Notes under the pieces: model-generated | Databases searched by the model: none | What the model was told of the DNA's origin: nothing | Seen by the model: the letters and a program-made list of their open reading frames with translations, nothing else | In this document: piece by piece, positions 53,701 through 61,500 of the stretch | How positions within the stretch are numbered: the stretch's first letter is position 1 | How the letters are laid out: every line of letters begins with the position of its first letter | Made by a program: the position numbers and the translations under genes | NCBI RefSeq assembly: GCF_037076345.1 | Contig: NZ_AP024702.1 | Span: forward strand, 248,001 to 312,000 | Length of the DNA stretch: 64,000 bases | Reading direction: 5' to 3' | Origin: Haloferula helveola | Lineage (GTDB): Bacteria > Verrucomicrobiota > Verrucomicrobiia > Verrucomicrobiales > Akkermansiaceae

Positions 53701-55159
53701 CCGGCGACAACAGATCCGCCTGCAGCAATCGGAATGCCGTCATCCGCTCGCCGCTCGCCGCCTTTCCGCCGACCTGTTTCCTGAGCTTCACATACTCGGC
53801 GTTGAGATCCTTGTATGCTTTCAGCGGCTCCTCGAACTTCCCCTCACCCCGATCGAACATTCCGCTGTGCCAGAGTTGATGGGCGACGTCGTCGATCTTC
53901 CCGAAGCGCCAGAGTTCGGTCTTCACCATGTCATCGACGACCGCCGAATATCGTCGCTCGTCCTTGGCGAAGGCCCGCACCAACGCCGCATCGAGATGAG
54001 GATTGCGGGCCAGCCCCGTTGCCAGCGCCTTGGCCTGCTCCTGGGTCAGCGTCTTGTCAAAAAGCGGAACATCCGGAGCGAGCAAGGTATTGAACACTTC
54101 CGGCAGGGCCGGCACGAGATTCCTCAGCTCTCCCGGACTCAGGAGATACTGCGCCATCCTGCGCCCGCGGGCTTCTTCGACCGTGAGTGAGAGAAGCGAA
54201 CGGGCTTCGTCGGCCGACATCCGCGACAACGCCCTGATCACCGGCGCCGCCTTCTCCTCACGACGGGGATCGACGAAGCGCGAGAACACTCCGGAGTCGC
54301 CCGCATTGTAGTGCATCCAGCCCTTCGCCACCGCGACGGATCCTTCGTAGGGAAGGAGGTTGACCAAGGCTTCCGCCGTCTGGAGCGGAAGGTTGAGCGA
54401 CTCATCGTGTATGGCCTCCTTAGCCCCCACCTTCTCGGCCATCTCAGGAGCGAGCGGGACGATCTGCTTCACCCACTCGATGCGGGCTTTGGTTGCGGCG
54501 GTGGTTCTCTTGGCTGCCGCGACTGAGTCGAGTTCACCGAAGAGGGCCTCACCTCCATGCTTGAAGGTTTCGAGCTCCGCGAGGAGCCGGTCGAGCGCCT
54601 CATCATAGGGCCCGAGTGCATCGTCGGAGTTGTGGATCGCCGCCAGCCATCTTGCCAGCGCGACGAGATCGTTCCGTTCGACCGCTCTCTCAAGGAACCA
54701 CTGGTCGAAATCCCGGGCATTGCCGAACTCGCGCAATCGCGCTCCCTCCTCCCGCATGAAAAGATACGCGGCCTCCGGGTCGCCCAGATGGTTGATCAGG
54801 AGCCGATAGGCGGCGGGAACCGCCTTCGCCCCGATCTGCCCGTTCAATTGCCGCATTTTGAGAAGCTTCCGGTAGAAACTCGCGGCGGCGGTCCAATCGC
54901 CCGCGAATTCCGCCGCTTGGCCGGCTTGAAACAGCAACGACTGGGAATCCGACGGATTCGCGTTGAGCCACGGCTTGACCGCCGCGATCGCCAGCGCCGA
55001 ACGCCGCTCGGCGAGTCCGGTCTTCAGGATGTCCGCTACCGCTCCTTCGGTCTGGGTCGGAGCCTCCTTGAAGGCGGCGATCCGGTCATCGAGTGGCGAC
55101 GCCGCCACGAGCGCGGCAAGGAACCACGAATGGACACCAATGGACACGAATGCTCTCAT
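47789..55159 (-). CDS. Giant secreted TPR/beta-sandwich protein A (2456 aa)
   Basis: The ATG at 55159 overlaps the GxxExxY stop (ATGA) and gives a signal peptide (MRAFVSIGVHSWFLAALVAA), partly encoded by an inverted-repeat arm. Residues about 20-950 are helical TPR-like; a clear TPR stretch precedes about 1060. Four related beta modules start near 1064, 1207, 1677 and 2012, each with a core such as GIDEIPVTLEASSGD, LKETAPFSGEFEAVV. A C-terminal TPR array runs from about 2120 to the end (YPETEFASKAQFKTALVYEK; YPDDELIPTVMSRLG). It is a full-length paralogue of the protein at 55554-63338, with matching module order and spacing. Likely periplasmic partner of the ExbB/ExbD motor; function unknown. 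Confidence 0.82.
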   Translation of the reverse strand: MRAFVSIGVHSWFLAALVAASPLDDRIAAFKEAPTQTEGAVADILKTGLAERRSALAIAAVKPWLNANPSDSQSLLFQAGQAAEFAGDWTAAASFYRKLLKMRQLNGQIGAKAVPAAYRLLINHLGDPEAAYLFMREEGARLREFGNARDFDQWFLERAVERNDLVALARWLAAIHNSDDALGPYDEALDRLLAELETFKHGGEALFGELDSVAAAKRTTAATKARIEWVKQIVPLAPEMAEKVGAKEAIHDESLNLPLQTAEALVNLLPYEGSVAVAKGWMHYNAGDSGVFSRFVDPRREEKAAPVIRALSRMSADEARSLLSLTVEEARGRRMAQYLLSPGELRNLVPALPEVFNTLLAPDVPLFDKTLTQEQAKALATGLARNPHLDAALVRAFAKDERRYSAVVDDMVKTELWRFGKIDDVAHQLWHSGMFDRGEGKFEEPLKAYKDLNAEYVKLRKQVGGKAASGERMTAFRLLQADLLSPAPKVAGSRPLWTELFANAPADDLVTMIKALTSNLEGEREVLLHEALAHAKFAKNGRLPWQAGIYDNHFRYHQEPTRKAAPELLKHLEGMVRAQMKAGEFSETIFGMWLHSVDVRTDEAIELIREIIASPAYTKLDPVYRAAAADSNHFGYIAMTGELAAKNPRKVSAELLALEEGADAAAVEAAFKAVMERAAQAPVPVAVLGLQPVAALPEWSAPTREMVLSLFAEQAPLGEYPYRQGYEQLIERLSKDLSEAGDWGAIEAYSAGLWHAAGAPDDNRHYRGAQFLADFAEAAQENGASSIAMTVARGGMNGRTGRALSTSSDGPPSEVAGRLRGVAGKAAVDIGAVEIPVEETAASYPIFKSNAEFVQGNVESAWSLYTEHADQLQPVLRELSVEYGFWLLERNTAAGRTDEAEELVKELTIWSREAAGTFSLEQEAQLKIAYADLAFRKGALPTSRAWYRKVAEAAEYEGSEMQLTAALGSVNVDRVSKNFSAALEELDKLMRLKNPGFRMRVRYARAEVMMDQENYADALGEVEAVLREEPKHPDALILRGKIQYEMRKLVEASEIELGPSQDDTVLVPGEAVKINLRDPTLSVSGVGADIEVEIWAKSGDKERVLLHQLGDSKEKFRAEVPTSLGPPTPGDKTLQILGEDEIRFGYSERFRAKMDDLPPDPEVVISVASDAHLAFSAGAFPPREGERRLDIEELGLSSAQAALGTRAVRPGNPVYLRITDADRSVTPGIDEIPVTLEASSGDVIRRLVLKETAPFSGEFEAVVPTTGAQALAFASESAPGRDPNMAISSLDYPGWQGEVGDKSTVRIFGVDLNDKVGLGKMTVDTGDGGESLTHFVLQTSMNGKDWETRARYPDDPAPWDGRPLVTSFPTFRGGIALSVPEDRELPEDWLEAMEIGSARESVAFLSATVPGLSVEEMPMVSTGHPGYSGLLKFRALFYQPEAAIRRFRLDGYPPTDKDGKINTIFLIDGEPAGEESENPMLIERELGPGLHEIEVWRHEGRNTLLERKPVLFCDEPGKDELVRCPDSMFDPASFPEGVRSQIAQPAKISSGTDGGLEVDFGDQAQARLVRMVIVGFKGVAPVIRKVTLSNRDGEMLLPVKQDYKALRENEQLEVLPGDQIVARYEDPVSATPKRTRHEGRLTVAFNNGTITASFLNYEVNREGERELVLEPIRRFRFDDAVGIVVEDADLDGSEKRDTIEVAVTTSEGETAKLVAVETEEHSGQFVGRIFPVEGEPSRSSEIKMVPGGTLTAVYRDMENLDPGIPADREVTIGHARYAVPALSAYAVTSEPLPPAPERKDEPKKEASKDKRSVGPEVVHPRRGLIYTHVPEDGLAGDPQEAVLGSPVRFDVVVPHLALAPSSEIRAYVQTEAARKEAGVTGSDFDVKVPGTLKLTGVLGSESIEAPQGYILDHPPVPPTNEPPLEEGRFSFSVPLILGDPPTRSFATKSAAELPDSAIPDGLAVKAGDIVHIGFPWQDEEENVHWKTTSFTVGSHAFLDVMENGFSEALTSAYVGEKVYLRLLAPGLDRGPDREIAEVTLKATSGATTSYQVRETEAHSGVFKGVFTISYADQDPPAELPPVELNGFPVRYGDDITVSYDEQSFEVTVNKGADGVIEPFTKRYTGDEMAVRTGFTLAECYFELAKKHREMEQESLARREIGHARKLLAEALASHNDPELKAHAEYLLGNLAQEYADLAKNEEAKLPMYQDALARFSKIPSDYPETEFASKAQFKTALVYEKMGEIENSVEEYVKLAYKYPDDELIPTVMSRLGGYFQAKGMASKKKADLYREKVDDESKAKVLEYDELSYPEFLNAAMVFSKLQERFPDDPLAGLAGLRAAQNYMRAHQYEEAIRGFAIVVANEEYDDREIRAQALYWSGLSHERWIGIMAEGNYKARGNSLNEAYQTYRRITFDFPDSKWAKYARGRLADPVFARIIELEAKERERMIEALKENR
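55120..55152 (+). repeat. Left arm of inverted repeat flanking the GxxExxY gene
   Basis: Begins GGAACCACGAATGGACAC. It matches the reverse complement of 55518-55549 at 30 of 32 positions. It lies 3 bp beyond the GxxExxY stop and inside the start of the giant gene, where on the minus strand it encodes FVSIGVHSWF of the signal peptide. Confidence 0.85.
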
Positions 55160-55557
55160 AAGACGACCCGCTTCCATTCCAACTTGGCGTGTTTGAAGTT
55201 CAGGATCAGCCCGACCTTGAGGCCGGTGATCTTCAGGTAATTCATCATCTGGCCCAATTCATGGCTTGTGATTCGATCGATGACTTTGGTGTCCACCACC
55301 AATTGGCCGTGAGTAATCAGATCAGGCACATACTCACCGACCTGCACATTCTTGTAGGTCACGGGGAACCGTGGCTGTTGCTCGAACTCGACACCCTGCA
55401 ATCGAAGTTCAACCGCCAACGCGTTCTCGTAAGGCTTCTCCAGCAACCCATGACCAAGCCCCTTTAGAACCTCAAGAGCGCAACCGACCACCGCGTAGGC
55501 CTCCTCCTTCAGGAACAATTCGTGTCCATTCGTCTCCATTCGTGGTTCCGAATTCAT
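55156..55557 (-). CDS. GxxExxY protein (PD-(D/E)XK-like)
   Basis: 133 residues. Family motif GLLEKPY at 37-43, then YVPDL (Asp79) and VVDTK (Asp89, Lys91), the spacing of a PD-(D/E)XK nuclease-like active site, followed by a conserved helix region (SHELGQMMNYLKITGLKVGL). The family is widespread and often multicopy in Verrucomicrobiota and Bacteroidota; its function is unknown. Both its ends overlap the neighbouring giant genes by four bases (ATGA), and it is enclosed by a 32-bp inverted repeat whose right arm encodes residues 3-14. This looks like a small element inserted between the two giants, not a native operon member. Confidence 0.88.
   Translation of the reverse strand: MNSEPRMETNGHELFLKEEAYAVVGCALEVLKGLGHGLLEKPYENALAVELRLQGVEFEQQPRFPVTYKNVQVGEYVPDLITHGQLVVDTKVIDRITSHELGQMMNYLKITGLKVGLILNFKHAKLEWKRVVL
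55518..55549 (-). repeat. Right arm of inverted repeat flanking the GxxExxY gene
   Basis: On the minus strand it begins GGAACCACGAATGGAGAC and runs to the last ACGAAT. It is inverted relative to 55120-55152, with two mismatches in 32. Here it encodes EPRMETNGHE of the GxxExxY protein, in a different frame and on the same strand as the gene it starts. Confidence 0.85.
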
Positions 55558-58500
55558 TGCCCGGCCTCCAAGCGTTCGAGTTCCAGTTCATTCTCCAGCT
55601 TCAGCAGGGAGTCCTGCGAAAGCTGGCCGCGTGCGTACGAGGCCCACTTGCTTTCAGGGAAGTCATAGGTCAGCCGCTTGAAGATCGAATAGGCTGCCAT
55701 CTGCTGCCGCAGATCGAGGTAGCACATGCCCGTCCAGTACATCGCCTGCGCCCTAACCTTCGGACCGTCGTAAGCCTCGTCGTCCGTCACCCGTTTGAAG
55801 GCGTCCACCGCTTCCTGCTCCTTGTCAGCCCGCATGTAGGCCTGACCTGCCCGAAGCCCCGCCTCGCCGGCGAGCTCGTTTCCTGGGAAACGCTCCTGCA
55901 GACGACCGAAAATCTGCGCGGTCTTGATGTACTCGCGCACGGCCATCTTGTGCATCGCCTCGCCTTCGAACTGCGCATCCTTGTTGTCGACCTGCTCAAG
56001 CAACGGCTTGGCCTTTTCCTCATAGGAGGCGGCCTTTTTGAGGAAGTGCGTGCCGAGCCGCGCCATCGACGTCGCGAGGAACTCGGAGTCCGGATACTTG
56101 TAGGCGAGTTTCACATACTCCTGAGCCGCGATCTCCGGTTCCTTCAGACGCTCGTAGAGCACCGCGATCTGATACTGCGCCTTCGAGGCAGGCAGAGTCT
56201 GCGGATAGCTTCCGGTGACATTGAGGAAACGCGACAGCGCCGCGCGATACCGTGTCTCCTGAAGTTCGCCTTCTTCGGTCGCGTCGGCTTCCTCCATCGT
56301 CAGGGTTCCGAGCAGATACTCGGCATTCGCACGGGTCTCCGGATCAGTGAACTGGTCCATCGCCTTCGACAGCAACTGCTTCGCGCTGGAATATTCGATC
56401 TCCGCAGCCTCCGGCTCGTTCAGCCTGCGGTGTCTCTTCGCCATCTCGAGGTAGGCCTCGGCCAGCGAGAACTGCGTGCGCATCGCGATCTCCGGATCCT
56501 CATACTGCTTGGAGAACGGCTCGATGGTGCCGTCCGCCCCCTTGCTGATCGAAACCATGTGGATCTCCGACTTCACGCCGTTGGCATCGGTGTAGCGGGC
56601 CGCCACGGTGTCGCCATAGATCACCGGGAAGCCGTCGCGGCGGACGTCATGCCCGGCGGCATCCACACTCGCTTCGGGCTGGTTCGCCTTGGCATACGAC
56701 AACGCATAGCCGGCTTTGAAGATTCCGGTGTGTGGCCCGCTCTCGCGGAGCTCGACCCGGTGCTTCGCTCCGGACTTCGCCTGCAGCAGCACGGTGACAA
56801 CGTCACTTTCGTCACTGACGTCCCCGCCGAGGTCGACCACCCGGAGATTGAGCGACTCGCCCACATACGCGCTGGTCATCGGCTCCCGATAGTCCTCGGC
56901 CATCACATCGAAGGCCGGATGGGTGATGACCGTGGTCGAAGCCGTGAGCCACCGCTCCTGACCCTGCTCGTCGGTGTAGAGGAAACCGAAGTGAACCTTC
57001 TCGCCCGGCTGGACAACCAATCCACCGATCCGGCGCATCTGGTCGAGCGCATCGGCGGCACTTCGGGAGTTCTTCGCCTGCGCCTCGAGTTCGTCCATTT
57101 CCTCCTCGGTCATCGACCCGAACGGCGGAAGCAGTCCGGCCACCAGTGGCACCGACATCCGGAAGCGGTCGAAATACACCTCGTTCGAACTCGCGACACT
57201 ACCGCCCGCGTAGATCGGATTCTCGGGAATCGTCCGCCATTCGTCGCGATGCGCGAAGGTCGAACCGAGCCCCCCGGTCAACGCGATCGTTCCCGGCACG
57301 GTGATGTCGAAGGGAGCGTCAGCAGCACCGGCTCCATCCGCCGCGGCAGCCTTTCGGCCGGATTCCGTTTGAGCATACAGCATCACCTTGGAAGCAACAC
57401 CCAAGGCCAGCTGAGGCGCGACGAGCTCGAGGTAGAGCCGCCGTCCGTGAACCGCGGCAAGCCCGCCCTCGGGCGACTCGGTGCTGGGCACCATGGTGTT
57501 CTCGATTTGCCATCGTTCGCGGATCCGCTCGCTCGCCACCCGCTCGCGTTCGGGGTCGCGGTAGTCGCGACGCTCGAATCCGTGAACCAGAGTGCGCATC
57601 GCTTCTCCTTCGAATGGGGTGACCGTTGCGTGCGACATCAACAGCTGCGGCTCGGAAAAGGCAGCGTGCTCGATCGTCGCGATGCGGTCGTACGGCACGC
57701 CGGGCCGGTCGTTCTCGGCGTCGCGGTAAGTCGCCAGAATCGTCCCTCCCTTTCCGACCTGAAACTGGTCCGGCTCGGCCGGCGCTCCTTCAACCGGCAC
57801 GATCCTGAGCCGGAACGTTCCGGTCGAATCACCGGTCTCGACCGCCTCGAACTCACGACTGCCACCCGCCTTGCTCTCGAGAGTCACCATCACGGTGTCA
57901 GGCTCGATCGAGGTGTCCATGTCGGCGTCGTGGATCGCCAGCGACAGCGGCTTGTCGAAGGGGAAACGCAGGAGTTTCTCGTAGTAGGGCATCTCCTTGC
58001 CGTCCTTGTTGCTCCAACGCGGCTCCATGTCGGCGAACTCGACCCGCGCGTCGGTGAAGGAGACGTCGAGCGTCCGTTCGAGACGTTGCTTCTCCTCGGT
58101 CGCGAACCGGTCATCGACGTAGCGCACCGAGATGCGGTCGCCGGTGAGGATCTCGAGCGTGTCGTTCTTGTTCAGCTCGGCGAAGTCCTCCTTCACCGGC
58201 AGCACCTCGGTGCCATCAGGCTCCGTCAGGATCATCGCGTTGAGCGCCGGCACCGGTCCTTCCTGAGCGAGCATCACCAATCGCAGCACCCGGCCGCGCG
58301 ATCCCTCGGCAAAGTTCACCTTGAACTCCGTTCCATCCGGCCCCGATACCACCTTGGCTGGCGAGTTGCGGTGGTCGAGCACCCCTTCCGGGAACTCCGC
58401 CGGATCGAAGAACTCCGCCGGACACTCGGCCAGTTCGCCGGAGTCATCCAGATTCGTGAACAGCTTCGGCTGTCTCCCACCGAAGCCCATGTTCTTCACC

Positions 58501-61500
58501 CATCCGCTGCCCCAGATCTCGAAACGGTGCACCCCCGCCCGAAGATTGATCTCACCCTCGAGACGTCCTTCGGCATCGGTGATCGGGCGACCGTCCACCG
58601 CGATCATGAAGTGCGGTGTGCTCGCGATCGAGGGATGCGTGTCCTTGGGAATCGTGAACGCCCCGAGATCGACACGGAACCTGCGGGTGACTTCGCGGGG
58701 CTCGTAGAAGTAGCTGCGGAAACGGTAGATCACCGAGGAAACGTCGTGGCGGTTCTGGCGTTTCCACTCGTTCGACTCGAGCGCCTCGGCCGGCATCGCA
58801 TCCGACACCCCGCCGACATTCGACGCATACCCCTGGTGATACTGCTGGGTCAGCCAACCGCGCTCGACCTGCGCGATGACGTCGCGGAAATCCTCGTGGA
58901 GATCACGCTTGTCGTTGTTGTGGAACGCATCGGCATCATTCATCACCAGCACCGACGGCTTCCACGGGTCCTGCGCCTCCTTCAGGTCGATCGGATAAGC
59001 CGCCACGGTGTGGAACTCGCCGCTGTTCAATCCCGCCTGGACGAGGAACCTCTGCAGCTTCGCGCCCGGCTCCGACGCCGTGATGGTGAGCTCACCGAGT
59101 CCGACGTTGTCATTGAGATCGACCATGAACTCCGGCGTCTCGTTCTCCGACAGCACCGGCCGCCACGCAGGATACTCCGAAGCCTTCGGGCTGATCACCA
59201 TGTTCGGATTCCGGCCCGGCTCCGAGTTGCGCGCGAAGGCCAAGGCCTGCGCTCCGGTGGTCGGAACACTGCCTTCGAACCATCCGGTGTGCGTTCCGGT
59301 CTCCTTCAGGGTGATCCGTGAAATCGTATCGCCGCTCGTGCTGCTCGCACTGACGGTAAGCTCGTCGATCCCATCGGTCCGACTGCGGTCCGGATCGATC
59401 ACCCGCACGTGGATCGGGTTCCCCGGCTTGGCGACTTTGGCGATGAAGCGCTGGAACTCCGCCTCGGAGAACCCCTGGTCCTCGGCACGCGCCTCGGCAC
59501 TCATCGCGCGGGCCGCCACCGCGGCCCGGGCGGCGCCCTCGGCGGTAGCGCTTTCACTCGGCTTGTGCCGGATCTCCGCCATCACCGCCTCCATATCGGC
59601 GGTCCGCTGCTCGGCTTCAGTAAGCAGCTTGCGGGCCGAGGCCATCAGCAGCGCGTCGGACGCGATCCGGATCGGCCCTCCCCGCTTCTCTTCGAGATTG
59701 TTCATCTTCTCGCGGAAGCGCTCGGAGTAGGCGTAGAAGACCTCGTCGTCGCCAATGACTTGCAGCACATCATCGCCGGGCGCCGGGGCGCCGAGGTCGG
59801 TCGCAACCTCGCCGCGGAACTTCGTCTTCTGGTCACCGAACTGGCGCAGGAAGAAGGTCTCCTTGTCTCCGGATGTGGCCCACACGACGACTTCGATCTC
59901 GGTGCCCGCACCCGACACGGCGAGGGTCGGATCGCTCAAGGTCACCTTCAGGTTCTCGCCGGGCACCAGCGACTTCTGGCTGGTGGCCGAGCCGAGCTCG
60001 ACCTCAGTGGCCTCCATCAGCTTCTGGCGTTTGAGCTGCACCTTGCCGAGCAGGATCTTGGCATCAGCATGATTGGGCTCCCTCGCGAGGATCGAGTCGA
60101 TGTCGTCCTTGGCGTCATCGTATTCCTCCATGTCGAAGTAGATCTCCGCACGGGCGTATCGGATCTGTGTCCAAAGCTCGGGAATCCGCTCGAGCTCGAG
60201 TTCGTTAAGGGTCTGAAGGGCGGCGTCGAAGTCCTTGGCGATCCGCTCGGCACCGGCACGCTTCAGGGTCGCCTGATGGCGGATCGGAAGCTCGGCATAG
60301 GCTTCGTTGTTCTGGGTGCGGACGTAAATCTCATGAGCTTGGCGGAGCTGGCCACGCTGCATCGCGATGTCGCCATACATCAGTTCGACTTTCACCCGCT
60401 CCTCAGGAGTCAGCGGCGTCCCCGCCTCCCCTGCCCAGCTGAGCAAAGACTTCACCAGTTCCTCCTGCCGGGCCTCGTCGCGAGCGTAGAGCGTCCGCTG
60501 CAGTACCCACAGCAGGTAGTTCACCGAAAGTTCACGATGCACCGGAATGAACGCCTCCCAGTGTTCGTCGAGCTTCTCCCATGCGCTGTCGTCATTGCCG
60601 GTCACCCAATCGGCCTGCGATTCGTAAACCGGATACGCCGGATGATTCTTCGGAACCGGGATCACGATGAGACCCAGCTTCATCGCCGCCTTGCCACGCA
60701 ACGCCTTGAGGCGGGGAATGTCAGACTCGCGATCGAACCATGTGTGGCCGCTGCGGTGACGTGCGATGGTTTCCAGTCCCGCCCGTGCGAAGGCTCCTGC
60801 GGCCTCGGGTTGGGCTTCAAGGAGCGACTCGGTGAGAGCCATCACCAGCGGCAGCGCACGGTGGTTCAGTTCAACGTCGCGCCAGACGTAGGCGGCCGAC
60901 TTGAGAAGCGTTGCGGGATCCCTCTCTTCGGAGATCTTCGCGAGGAAGTGACTGCTCACCGTTGCATCCACTTCAACGATTCGCAGCGAGTCGGCCATTT
61001 CGACCAGCAACGCCATGACCTGCGGATCCTTGAGCACATCGCCTTCGACTTTCCCCAATCGATCCAGTCCCCGCACCTCCAGGCGGACCGGCGAGGATTT
61101 CAGCCCGTCAATGGTTGAGCGCAGAGCCGCCACGGTCCTTTCCAGACCGGGCTGAATCACCGTCGCCGGGTCGTTCTTCTTCTTTTTCTTTTTCGGGCCA
61201 TCCGCAGCCGGATCCGGTTCGGGCTGCTCGACGCCTGGCGGAAGGAGGAGACCCAGCAGTGGCTTGCAGACGACATCGGCGTCGGCCGACTGAACGACTG
61301 CGATAACTTCCGGGCTCATCACCCTCTCGCCGAACCACATGCGCGCCCCGTATCGAACCTTCGGCGGCATGCTCTTCCACGAGGGTGACTTGTAGAGCTC
61401 TTCGATCAGCTTCACCGACGCCGCGTTGTCTTCGGGGAACTGCGCGTTCAGCCAGATCATTGCCAGGCCGGCATCTGGCTCGTTCTTCTTCAGCTGCTCG

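Noticed and set aside
55371..59321. 1316-codon open frame on the plus strand, opposite the giant B and GxxExxY genes
   Set aside because: Same reasons: low-complexity basic composition, antisense to well-supported protein-coding sequence.
61172..61200. Lys-run encoding A-rich tract in giant B as a programmed frameshift site
   Set aside because: The tract encodes KKKKKK in frame and the protein continues in the same frame with good paralogy to giant A; a similar Lys run occurs in the DUF4159 protein. No alternative-frame product is apparent.
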